DNA of 64,000 nucleotides, taken from contig NZ_JAFCJJ010000004.1 of assembly GCF_018131015.1 (NCBI RefSeq), positions 248,001 through 312,000 on the forward strand. Reading direction: 5' to 3'. The stretch is from Bradyrhizobium diazoefficiens. GTDB taxonomy: Bacteria > Pseudomonadota > Alphaproteobacteria > Rhizobiales > Xanthobacteraceae. Below are positions 42,989-50,520 of the stretch, one piece after another (the stretch's first letter is position 1; each line of letters begins with the position of its first letter). Below the pieces are notes generated by a model, which saw only the letters and a program-made list of their open reading frames with translations, was not told the origin of the DNA and did no database searches. The position numbers were made by a program, and so were the translations under genes.

Positions 42989-44310
42989 GCCTTTTCGCTG
43001 CGCTCCAGGATCGGCCGGAACTGGTCGTGGGCCTTCTTCAGCTCGGTCGCCGGATCGGATCCGGCAAGGGTCGCGGTGATGCCGGCGCCGACGAGATCGC
43101 GGAATTCGGCGACCGGGATGATCACGGGCAGGCCGAGCTTGCTGATCTTGGCGGAATCGATCACCGACTGCAGCCACTCCCTGGGCATCTTCACGCCCTT
43201 CTGGACCTCGGCATCGTTCAGGATCGAGTTGCGGAACGGCACGCCGCCGCCGGCCTGCAGCAGCCGGGCGCCTTGCGTCTTCGAAACCACCCACTGGCAA
43301 AGCAGGTAGGCGGCCTCCTTGTTCTTGCTCGCGGCGGCGACGCCGATGCCGTCACCATAGGTCGCGGAATACTGCCCCTTCGGTCCGGCCGGAACGACGG
43401 TGTAGCCGACCTTGCCGACGACGCGCGAGGCGGCCGGATCTTCCAGCGGCGGCGCCCAGCCGACGCCGTCGATCCACATCGCCGACTTGCCTTGCGTGAA
43501 CGAGGCCATCGACTCCATCCAGTTGAAGCCGGCGACGCCGGGCGGGGCGGACTTCGTCAGCAGCGTCTGGTACAGCTTGGTCGCCGCGATCGCTTCCGGA
43601 CCATCGGTCAGGATGTTGCCCTTGGCATCGAGGAATTCGCCGCCGTAGTTGAGGAAGAAGTTCGTCCACAGGGTCATGTTCGCGTTGCGCAGGCCGCGCC
43701 CGACGAAGCCGAACGTGCCTTCCTTGGGATCGGTCAACTTCTCGGCGGCCGCAACCATCTCGTCGAAAGTTTTTGGGACCGCGACGCCCTTCTTCTGGAA
43801 CAGCTCCTTGTTGTAGTAGAGGATGAAATAGTCGACCGACCAGGGCAGGGACAGCATCTGTCCCTTGTCGTTCTTGCAGTATTGCAGGCCTGCGGCCGAA
43901 AAATCGCTCTCGACGAGATCGGGCGCGGTCAGCGTCGGATCCTTCATGTAGGGCGTCAGATCGGCGAGCCATCCGGCCTTCTCGAATTGCCGCTTTTGGA
44001 CGTGATAGCTGAGATGGACGACGTCGAAGCTCGGCCGGCCCGAGGTCAGCTCGATCACGCATTTCTGGCGCTGCTGCTGCTCGGGAATCTGCTCGGACTC
44101 GACCTGGATGCCGGTGAGGTCGGTGAACTCCTTGACGTATTTTTGCAGGTTGTCGCCGCGCGGACCCTTGGCGAGGATGACCTCGAGCTTGGTGCCGGCG
44201 TACTTCTTCCAGTTCACCTCGGCGCGGGCTGGAAATCCGGTGAGACTGAGTGCGCCAGCGGCCGCGGTCCCTGTCAAAAGCGTACGGCGCGTGATCTTGT
44301 GGTCAGCCAC
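42985..44310 (-). CDS. Extracellular sugar-binding protein of an ABC transporter
   Basis: A 441-residue receptor of the family 1 sugar-binding type. The leader carries K-I-T-R-R-T-L-L-T-G, a Tat motif, with cleavage near ARA. The fold is indicated by LEVILAKGPRGDNLQKYVKEFTDLTGIQVE and LPWSVDYFILYYNKELFQKKG. The start is GTG 44310, eight bases after GGAGGAACTGAA; no ATG has a comparable site. It is the first gene of the three-gene transporter, 80 bases downstream of soxA on the same strand. The ligand is not predictable. Confidence 0.92.
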   Translation of the reverse strand: MADHKITRRTLLTGTAAAGALSLTGFPARAEVNWKKYAGTKLEVILAKGPRGDNLQKYVKEFTDLTGIQVESEQIPEQQQRQKCVIELTSGRPSFDVVHLSYHVQKRQFEKAGWLADLTPYMKDPTLTAPDLVESDFSAAGLQYCKNDKGQMLSLPWSVDYFILYYNKELFQKKGVAVPKTFDEMVAAAEKLTDPKEGTFGFVGRGLRNANMTLWTNFFLNYGGEFLDAKGNILTDGPEAIAATKLYQTLLTKSAPPGVAGFNWMESMASFTQGKSAMWIDGVGWAPPLEDPAASRVVGKVGYTVVPAGPKGQYSATYGDGIGVAAASKNKEAAYLLCQWVVSKTQGARLLQAGGGVPFRNSILNDAEVQKGVKMPREWLQSVIDSAKISKLGLPVIIPVAEFRDLVGAGITATLAGSDPATELKKAHDQFRPILERSEKA

Positions 44311-44390
44311 TTCAGTTCCTCCCAACGAGTCATTTTGTTTGGGGGGATACTAGCGACCGTTCCACGCCTGCCTAGTCCTAATTTCGCGGA

Positions 44391-45170
44391 TCAAGGTCGC
44401 ACCGCAGGCGTCTCCATCGGCAGGCCGCGCGCCCGCGACATCAAATAGAGCTCCAGCGCGACCAGCTCGGGCGAGCCGTAATCATAGGCCTGGGCGCGGA
44501 CGCCGGTCATGCAACTGCGCAGGCGCCGTTCGAGGGATCCCAGCGTCTGCCATTCCAGGCGGTAGAGCGGATAGCCGGTCGGTTGTCCCTGCGTGATCGG
44601 CGCACCGGCCAGACGCTTGTCGAAGTTGTCGTCGTGGCAATTGGTACAGGCAAGGTTGAGCTGGCCCTCGCGTTGCACAAACAGCGCGCGCCCTTGCTCG
44701 ACGAACGGTTTGAGTTGCGGATCGTCGCCCGCCGTGATCGCGACGCTGCGGGACTGGTGCGCGACGAAGGCCGACAGCGCCAGCAGGTCGCGGCTCTCAT
44801 AAGGCAGCGGTGCCGCCTGCTGGTGATTGCCGCGGCAGAGGTTGATGCGCTGGCCGAGCGTGACGGGACGCCCCGCGGCCTTGTCGAAGGCGGGATAGCG
44901 CGCCGCGACGCCCTTCATGCTGCTGCGCGCATCGCCATGGCAGTCCGCGCAGGCCTTGTCGGCGCCGCCGGTCTTCCTCGTCCAGAGCGTCTCGCCGTCG
45001 AGCACGAACAGCATGCCGGGATTGGACGAATCGTCGTCCTGCATCGCGCGCGTTTCGGGCCCCATGAAGGCATAACCGGAGCGGCGCGCCTCCGGCGCAA
45101 TCCCGCCGGCGAGCAGGGTGGGGGCCGCGGCGAGAAGCGCTACCACCGCTATCGCACGCGCGCGCCTCAT
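44391..45170 (-). CDS. soxA: Sulfur oxidation dihaem cytochrome SoxA
   Basis: A 259-residue exported cytochrome with leader MRRARAIAVVALLAAAPTLLAGG. Two haem motifs are present, C74-A-D-C-H78 and C-T-N-C-H near residue 178, and a late Cys in RRLRSCMTGVRAQ is the expected persulfide haem ligand. SoxAX joins thiosulfate to the SoxY cysteine. The ATG overlaps the soxZ stop (ATGA). It is the last gene of the fccB-soxX-soxY-soxZ-soxA run; soxB, which normally follows, is absent. Confidence 0.94.
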   Translation of the reverse strand: MRRARAIAVVALLAAAPTLLAGGIAPEARRSGYAFMGPETRAMQDDDSSNPGMLFVLDGETLWTRKTGGADKACADCHGDARSSMKGVAARYPAFDKAAGRPVTLGQRINLCRGNHQQAAPLPYESRDLLALSAFVAHQSRSVAITAGDDPQLKPFVEQGRALFVQREGQLNLACTNCHDDNFDKRLAGAPITQGQPTGYPLYRLEWQTLGSLERRLRSCMTGVRAQAYDYGSPELVALELYLMSRARGLPMETPAVRP

Positions 45171-45484
45171 TCGACCGTGATCGATGCCGATGCGGTCGAC
45201 GAAAAGCCGTTGTCGCCGATCCATTCGAACTCGAACTTGCCGCTCTCCTTGGCGACGGTGAAGAAGGAGAGATAGGGATTGGCCGCGATCGCCGGAAAAA
45301 GGTCGGCGCGAAAAACCTCGGCGCCGTTGTAGCGGCATGTGAAGCTCGTGATGATGTCGCGCGGCACCAGCGCGCCGGCCACTGTGTGGCGGAAGCCTGT
45401 CTCCATGATGTGCGAGGTCAGTGTGCGGATCTCGATGATATCGCCACGTTTGGCTCTTGCGGGAACATTGATGAGCGCGGCCAT
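45167..45484 (-). CDS. soxZ: Sulfur carrier complex subunit SoxZ
   Basis: A 105-residue all-beta protein matching SoxZ: INVPARAKRGDIIEIRTLTSHIMETGFRH and SFTCRYNGAEVFRADLFPAIAANPYLSFF. It has no signal peptide and is carried to the periplasm with SoxY, whose Tat leader serves both. TGATG overlap with soxY couples their translation, in keeping with a 1:1 complex. Confidence 0.95.
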   Translation of the reverse strand: MAALINVPARAKRGDIIEIRTLTSHIMETGFRHTVAGALVPRDIITSFTCRYNGAEVFRADLFPAIAANPYLSFFTVAKESGKFEFEWIGDNGFSSTASASITVE

Positions 45485-45945
45485 CAGTTCAGCTCCTCGG
45501 TGCAGGCCGCCAGCGTCACGACCACGTCGGCGACCGCCTGCCAGAAGGTGTCGTCGGAGAGGCGGGCGATGGCCACTACCTTCTGGGTGTCGGCGAGCCG
45601 GATCCTGGTCGAGACCTGGGCGCGGCCTGAGGCGGGGCCGAGATGGAAGTTGCCGATGTTCGGCTGCGGGTTCTTCTCGTTGAAGACGTGGATGCTCTTG
45701 ACGTAGTCGTCCGTCGTCATCGGGCTCGCGACGCTGACGGTCAGTGGAACCGTGTTGCCGTTCTCGACCAGCGGCGGAATGTCGAGCTTGACCTTGCCAG
45801 TGCGAATCGGCGCCTCACCGACGACGTTGCGGATGGCCGTGTTGAGCATTGCGGGTGTTGCCTCGAGCGGCCGCAGCGTGACCAGCGTGCCGGCGGCCGT
45901 GATGCCTCCGGCGATGCTCAAAAATTGTCGGCGCGTGGTTGGCAT
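45484..45945 (-). CDS. soxY: Sulfur carrier protein SoxY with non-canonical C-terminus
   Basis: A 153-residue protein with a Tat leader (TTRRQFLSIAGGITAAG) and the SoxY core LDIPPLVENGNTVPLTVSVASPM. Canonical SoxY ends in GGCGG, whose Cys on a flexible arm carries the sulfur chain. Here the end reads VTLAACTEELN: C148 is kept, but the flanking glycines are replaced and a four-residue acidic tail is added. The carrier function may persist with altered partner docking. It lies 8 bases after soxX and overlaps soxZ. Confidence 0.92.
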   Translation of the reverse strand: MPTTRRQFLSIAGGITAAGTLVTLRPLEATPAMLNTAIRNVVGEAPIRTGKVKLDIPPLVENGNTVPLTVSVASPMTTDDYVKSIHVFNEKNPQPNIGNFHLGPASGRAQVSTRIRLADTQKVVAIARLSDDTFWQAVADVVVTLAACTEELN

Positions 45946-45953
45946 GAACGGTC

Positions 45954-46400
45954 CTAGTCCCGAAGCGTTGCAAGATAGGCCACGATGTCCTCGATCTCGG
46001 CCGCCGACAAGATCGGCTTGCCGGCGAAATTGCGCCCGACGCGGACGAGCCCATCGGTGCGGTAGTAGGACGGCATGATGGTCTCCGGATTGAAGCGCGA
46101 GGCATCCACCAGCCGAAGCCGCAACTGGCTCACCGTCCAGCGGTTCCCGGCACCGGCCAGGTCAGGCGCAAGGTCGCCCTGGAACCGCGCTTCCGGAAGA
46201 GGCGCGGAATGGCAGAGGATGCAGGTCGTGGTGCGTGCCAGCACCAGCGCCCGTCCCTTTACGGCATCGCCGGACGAACCCGTGAGTGATTCCGCGATGC
46301 CATTGGCTGCGATCTTGAAGGGCGCGGGTTCTTCCGCGTGCGCGCAGCAAGCGAGACTTGTGGCGATCAGCGCTGCGATATGGACCAATGCTCTAGCCAA
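45954..46400 (-). CDS. soxX: Monohaem cytochrome SoxX
   Basis: A 148-residue exported cytochrome. The probable start is a TTG at 46400 that overlaps the stop of the flavoprotein gene and gives a normal leader (LVHIAALIATSLACCAHA); the only in-frame ATG lies 111 bases inside the upstream gene. The haem motif is C-I-L-C-H near residues 59-63, and the later TIMPSYYRTDGL provides the axial Met. SoxX pairs with SoxA in the SoxAX complex. Confidence 0.88.
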   Translation of the reverse strand: MARALVHIAALIATSLACCAHAEEPAPFKIAANGIAESLTGSSGDAVKGRALVLARTTTCILCHSAPLPEARFQGDLAPDLAGAGNRWTVSQLRLRLVDASRFNPETIMPSYYRTDGLVRVGRNFAGKPILSAAEIEDIVAYLATLRD

Positions 46401-47673
46401 AGGTGTCCGCCGTGATGGTTTGAAACCAGCGCTCCGCTTCAGCCGCCTCGCGGGCGCGCAACTCGCGCGGCGCATCGACCGGGCTGGTGGCGCCACCCTC
46501 GACTTCGGCAAAGATGTCGCCTCTGGGCTGGTAGTTGCCGGCGAGCGAAAAACCGTAGCCGGGGGCGACGGTGTTGTAGCAGACGCCCGTCAGGCGCGGC
46601 GCCTCCACCGCGCGGCCGGCGAGCATGCCGATGATCGCGTTCGCGCAGGCCTTGCCCTGCGAACTCGCGGCCGATGCCGATTTGGGAATGCCGCCACCAA
46701 GGCAGGCGTCGCCGATGACGTGCAAGCTTTTGACGAGTTGCGACTCGAAGGTGACGGGATTGATCGGGCACCAGCCGGTCGTATCGGTCGCGCCTGCGAT
46801 CTCGGCGATGCGTCCGGCGCGCTGCGGCGGAATGACATTGGCGACGTCGGGCGTGTAGTTGCCGAATTCCGTGACGATGGTCCTGGTCGCGGGATCGACC
46901 GAAGTGACACGGCCGCCTTGCGACAGCGCCACGCGCTCGATCATGTCGCCGTACAGCTCCTTCCACGCCTTCTCGAACAGGCGCTGCTGGGAAAAACCGT
47001 CCTTGGCATCGAGGATCAAAACTTTCGAGCGCGGCTTCCTCGTCTTCAGGTAATGCGCGATCAGGCTGGCGCGTTCGTAAGGAGCGGGCGGACAGCGCGA
47101 GGGATTGGCGGGGACCGCGATCGCGACCGTGCCGCCATCCTCCATCGCCTCCAGCTGCCGGCGCAGCAGAAGCGTCTGCGCGCCGGCCTTCCAGGCATGC
47201 GGCATCTTTTCTGAGGCGGCGTCGTCGTAACCGGGCAGGCCCTCGAAATGGAAGTCGATGCCGGGCGAGAGCACGAGGCGGTCGTAGGCCAATTCCGCGC
47301 CATCGGCCGTCGTCACGGTCCGCCGCTGCGGCTCGATCTTCGTCGCTGCCAGGCCGATGACGGTGATTCCCTCGGAGGCGAGCTTGTCATAGCCGAACTG
47401 CTGCAGCTCGATGTCGCGCAGGCCCGCGATCACCTCGTTGCTGAAGGGGCAGGCTGTGAAGACCTTGTTCGGCTCGATCAGCGTCACCCGCAAGTTCGCA
47501 CCCGCACGTTTGAGCGCGCGGGCACAGGCTGCCCCGCCAAAGCCGCCGCCGACCACGACGACGCGGCCCGCTGATTGCGCATGCAGGATCGAAGGTGTGG
47601 CAAGCGATGTTGCCGCAACGGCGATGCCGAGGACGGCATTCCGCCGTGTCACCGGCGCATTCATGGGCTTCAT
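46393..47673 (-). CDS. fccB: Flavocytochrome c sulfide dehydrogenase flavoprotein (FccB/SoxF type)
   Basis: A 426-residue flavoprotein with a Tat leader (VTRRNAVLGIAVAATS). It has the FAD motif VVVVGGGFGGAACARALKR near residues 38-56, followed by ACPFSNEVIAGL, in which a Cys at this site is the redox partner typical of sulfide-quinone reductase and FccB families. A second Cys lies in TTGWCPINPVTFES. The C-terminal region YGFSLAGNYQPRGDIFAEVEGG matches the FCSD domain. It transfers electrons from sulfide to a cytochrome c. The start (ATG 47673 or 47664) is uncertain. It lies 43 bases after the molybdenum subunit gene. Confidence 0.92.
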   Translation of the reverse strand: MKPMNAPVTRRNAVLGIAVAATSLATPSILHAQSAGRVVVVGGGFGGAACARALKRAGANLRVTLIEPNKVFTACPFSNEVIAGLRDIELQQFGYDKLASEGITVIGLAATKIEPQRRTVTTADGAELAYDRLVLSPGIDFHFEGLPGYDDAASEKMPHAWKAGAQTLLLRRQLEAMEDGGTVAIAVPANPSRCPPAPYERASLIAHYLKTRKPRSKVLILDAKDGFSQQRLFEKAWKELYGDMIERVALSQGGRVTSVDPATRTIVTEFGNYTPDVANVIPPQRAGRIAEIAGATDTTGWCPINPVTFESQLVKSLHVIGDACLGGGIPKSASAASSQGKACANAIIGMLAGRAVEAPRLTGVCYNTVAPGYGFSLAGNYQPRGDIFAEVEGGATSPVDAPRELRAREAAEAERWFQTITADTFG

Positions 47674-47716
47674 CCGGAAAAGACCGCGGCGGCCATGCGG
47701 GCCGCCGCGGTGTCTC

Positions 47717-49903
47717 TTACGCGAAGGTGATGTTCTGGTCGCGCAGCGGCACCGAGCGGATGCGCTTTCCCGTCGCCGCGAAATAGGCGTTGAGCACCGC
47801 CGGTGCCGCAACGCCGATGGTCGGCTCGCCGACGCCGCCCCAGAATCCGCCGCTCGGCACCATCACCGCCTCGACCTTCGGCATCTCGCTGATGCGCATC
47901 GAGTTGTAGGTGTCGAAGTTGGTCTGCTCGATGCGGCCGTCCTTGACGGTGCAGCCGCCGTAGAACAGCGCGGAGAGGCCATAGACGAAGGAGCCCGCGA
48001 TCTGCCGCTCCACCTGCGCCGGATTGACGACGTAGCCGGGGTCGGTGGAAGCGACGATGCGGTGCACCTTGATCTTGTTGCCGTCGGTCACCGAGATTTC
48101 GGCAGCGCCCGCGACATAGCTGCCATAGCCCATCACCTGCGCGATGCCGCGATAGACGCCCTGCGGCGCCGGCTTGCTCCAGCCGATCTTCTCGGCCACG
48201 GCATTGAGCACCGCGAGGTGCTTGGGATGGTTGCCCATCAGCTTGCGGCGGAATTCGAGCGGGTCCTGCCCTGCGGCATGGGCCAGCTCGTCCATGAAGC
48301 ATTCCATGTAGATCGCGTTGTGATTGACGTTCACCCCGCGCCAGAAGCCGGGCGGAACGTGGGGGTTGCGCATCGAATGCTCGATCAGCAGGTTCGGCAC
48401 CGAATAGCCGAATGCGGCCTCGCCGGACTGGGCGACGCCCTGGAACGCGGCCGGATCCATGCCGTTCTGCAGCGCTTCGGGGCGCACCGAGAACAGGATC
48501 GATTGCCCGGACAGGCGGTAGTGCAGCGCGACCAGATTGTTGTTGGCATCGAATGCGCCGGTCAACTTGCACTGGGTGACGGGATGATACTTGCCGTGCG
48601 CCATGTCCTCTTCGCGCGACCACAGCAGCTTGATCGGCGTGCCCGGCATCTGCTTGGCGATCGCGACGGCCTGGCGGACATAGTCCGTCATGCCGCGCCG
48701 GCCGAAGCCGCCGCCGAGCATCAGCTTGTGCACGTCGCATTTGTCGGCCGGCAGGCCGGAGGCTTCCAGCACGGCCGCGAAAGCCGCCTCGCCATTTTGC
48801 GTGCCGCACCAGACCTCGCATTTGTCGGCCGTGTAGAGCGCGGTGGCGTTCATCGGCTCCATCGTGGCGTGGTTCTGGTAGGGATAGTTGTAGACCGCCT
48901 CGATCTTCTTCGCGGCCCCGGCAATCGCTGCCTTGGCGTCGCCGTTCTTGTTGCCGACATAGGCCGGCTGCGAATCGTCGAGGCCCTCCGTCAGCCACTT
49001 CGCAATCGACGCGCTCGAGACCTTTGCGTTGTCGCCCTCGTCCCAGGTAATCGGAAGGGCGTCCAGCGCGGTCTTGGCGTGCCACCAGGTGTCGGCCACG
49101 ACCGCGACCGCGGTCTCGCCGACCTTGACGACCTTCTTGACGCCTTTCATGCCGGCGACCTTGGCTTCGTCAAAGCTCTTCACCTTGCCGCCGAACACCG
49201 GGCAGTCCTTGATCGCGGCGTTCAGCATGCCCGGCAGCTTGACGTCGATGCCGTAGACCATGGTGCCCGTGGTCTTGTCGGCGGTGTCGAGCCGCAGCAG
49301 GCCCTTGCCGGCGATGGTCCAGTCCTTGGGGTCCTTCAGCTTGACCTCGGCCGGCGGCGTCAGCTTTGCCGCGGCCTCGGCGACCTTGCCATAGGTCGTG
49401 GTCCGGCCCGTCGGATTGTGGTTGATGACGCCCCTCGCGACGGTGCATTCGGAGGCCGGCACCTTCCACTCGTCGGCGGCGGCCTGGACCAGCATCATGC
49501 GCGCGGTGGCCCCGCCCTTGCGGACATAATCCTGCGAGCCGCGAATGCCGCGGCTGCCGCCGGTCGAGAAATCGCCCCAGGCGCGCTTGCGGGCGACGCT
49601 CTGGCCGGGGGTCGGATATTCTGTCGTGACCTTCGACCAGTCGCATTCCAGCTCCTCGGCGACGAGCTGGGCGAGGCCGGTGAGCGAGCCCTGGCCCATC
49701 TCGGAGCGGGCGATGCGGATCACCACGGTGTCGTCGGGCCGGACCACGACCCAGGCGTTGACCTCGGGCGAGCCGTCGGCGGCGCGGACCACGGTAGGTC
49801 CGCCGAAGGGAATGTCGAGGCCGATGGCGAGGCCGGCACCGACCGCAGCCGTGCCGACGACGAAGGCGCGACGATTCATTCCGGGAGAGACGTGCTTGTT
49901 CAT
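47717..49903 (-). CDS. Molybdopterin-binding subunit, xanthine dehydrogenase family (isoquinoline 1-oxidoreductase-like)
   Basis: A 728-residue protein with a Tat leader (M-N-R-R-A-F-V-V-G), so it acts in the periplasm. It has the molybdenum-cofactor features LMLGGGFGRRG near residue 393, GVNVNHNAIYMECFMDELA, and the active-site glutamate in GGVGEPTIGVAAPAVLNAYF near 694. The arrangement matches IorB-type large subunits, which lack an FAD subunit and give electrons to a cytochrome c. AAGGAGGGACCCC directly precedes the ATG. It forms a pair with the 2Fe-2S gene 11 bases upstream and is followed by the flavoprotein and sox genes. The substrate is unknown (aldehyde or N-heterocycle). Confidence 0.93.
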   Translation of the reverse strand: MNKHVSPGMNRRAFVVGTAAVGAGLAIGLDIPFGGPTVVRAADGSPEVNAWVVVRPDDTVVIRIARSEMGQGSLTGLAQLVAEELECDWSKVTTEYPTPGQSVARKRAWGDFSTGGSRGIRGSQDYVRKGGATARMMLVQAAADEWKVPASECTVARGVINHNPTGRTTTYGKVAEAAAKLTPPAEVKLKDPKDWTIAGKGLLRLDTADKTTGTMVYGIDVKLPGMLNAAIKDCPVFGGKVKSFDEAKVAGMKGVKKVVKVGETAVAVVADTWWHAKTALDALPITWDEGDNAKVSSASIAKWLTEGLDDSQPAYVGNKNGDAKAAIAGAAKKIEAVYNYPYQNHATMEPMNATALYTADKCEVWCGTQNGEAAFAAVLEASGLPADKCDVHKLMLGGGFGRRGMTDYVRQAVAIAKQMPGTPIKLLWSREEDMAHGKYHPVTQCKLTGAFDANNNLVALHYRLSGQSILFSVRPEALQNGMDPAAFQGVAQSGEAAFGYSVPNLLIEHSMRNPHVPPGFWRGVNVNHNAIYMECFMDELAHAAGQDPLEFRRKLMGNHPKHLAVLNAVAEKIGWSKPAPQGVYRGIAQVMGYGSYVAGAAEISVTDGNKIKVHRIVASTDPGYVVNPAQVERQIAGSFVYGLSALFYGGCTVKDGRIEQTNFDTYNSMRISEMPKVEAVMVPSGGFWGGVGEPTIGVAAPAVLNAYFAATGKRIRSVPLRDQNITFA

Positions 49904-49914
49904 GGGGTCCCTCC

Positions 49915-50364
49915 TTACGCGCTTGCGATCGTGTGGATCGCCTGGCGCACCTGCTGGAAGGTGCCGCAGCGGCAGATATTGGTGATGGCCTCGTCGATGT
50001 CGGCGTCGGTCGGCTTCGGCTTGTCCTTGAGGAGGGCGGCCACCGCCATGATCATCCCGCTCTGGCAATAGCCGCATTGCGGAACGTCCTGCGCGATCCA
50101 GGCCTGCTGCACCTTGTGCAGCGTGGCGCCCGAGGCGAGCCCTTCGATCGTGGTGATCTTCTTGCCCGCGGCCTCGGAGACCGAGATCCCGCAGGAGCGG
50201 ACGGCGACGCCGTCGATGTGAACGGTACAGGCGCCGCATTGTGCAATGCCGCAGCCATATTTGGTTCCGGTCAGGCCGGCATTCTCGCGGATCGCCCAGA
50301 GCAGCGGCGTATCCGGCTCGACGTCGAGCGTGAAGGTTTTTCCGTTGATTGTTAGGTCTGCCAT
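49915..50364 (-). CDS. 2Fe-2S subunit, xanthine dehydrogenase family (IorA-like)
   Basis: A 149-residue iron-sulfur protein. The plant-type cluster ligands are in [20 protein letters not shown] near residues 33-52, with a fourth Cys in VRSCGISV; the second cluster is in [10 protein letters not shown] and NICRCGTF. It carries electrons from the molybdenum subunit. Without a FAD subunit gene the acceptor is probably a c-type cytochrome. The SD AGGGGA lies inside the 3' arm of a hairpin (50372-50406), which could control the entire operon. Confidence 0.94.
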   Translation of the reverse strand: MADLTINGKTFTLDVEPDTPLLWAIRENAGLTGTKYGCGIAQCGACTVHIDGVAVRSCGISVSEAAGKKITTIEGLASGATLHKVQQAWIAQDVPQCGYCQSGMIMAVAALLKDKPKPTDADIDEAITNICRCGTFQQVRQAIHTIASA

Positions 50365-50371
50365 CGCAAGT

Positions 50372-50406
50372 CCCCTGATTGGTCCATCCGTCGATGGACT
50401 CAGGGG
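50372..50406 (-). promoter_or_regulatory. Hairpin that covers the SD of the 2Fe-2S gene
   Basis: On the minus strand CCCCTGA and TCAGGGG form an outer 7-bp stem, and TCCATC/GATGGA an inner 6-bp stem with a GACG loop. The 3' arm TCAGGGG is directly followed by ACTTGCG and the ATG, so the ribosome-binding AGGGG is base-paired. This is the geometry of an RNA thermometer or another translational switch. Confidence 0.5.
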
Positions 50407-50457
50407 CGCAATGTGTCCGGCAAATTGGAACTGTTCAAATCAATAGTGTGAGCGTGG

Positions 50458-50480
50458 CCACCGGAAGATTTCTCCGGTGG
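50458..50480. terminator. Hairpin downstream of the MFS gene
   Basis: CCACCGGA and TCCGGTGG pair around a 7-base loop, 40 bases after the MFS stop on the minus strand. There is no T-run, so it may be a weak terminator or mRNA end protector. Confidence 0.4.
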
Positions 50481-50520
50481 CGGGAAGATTATGGAGCGGA
50501 CGGTGTTATCGGCCCCGGTC

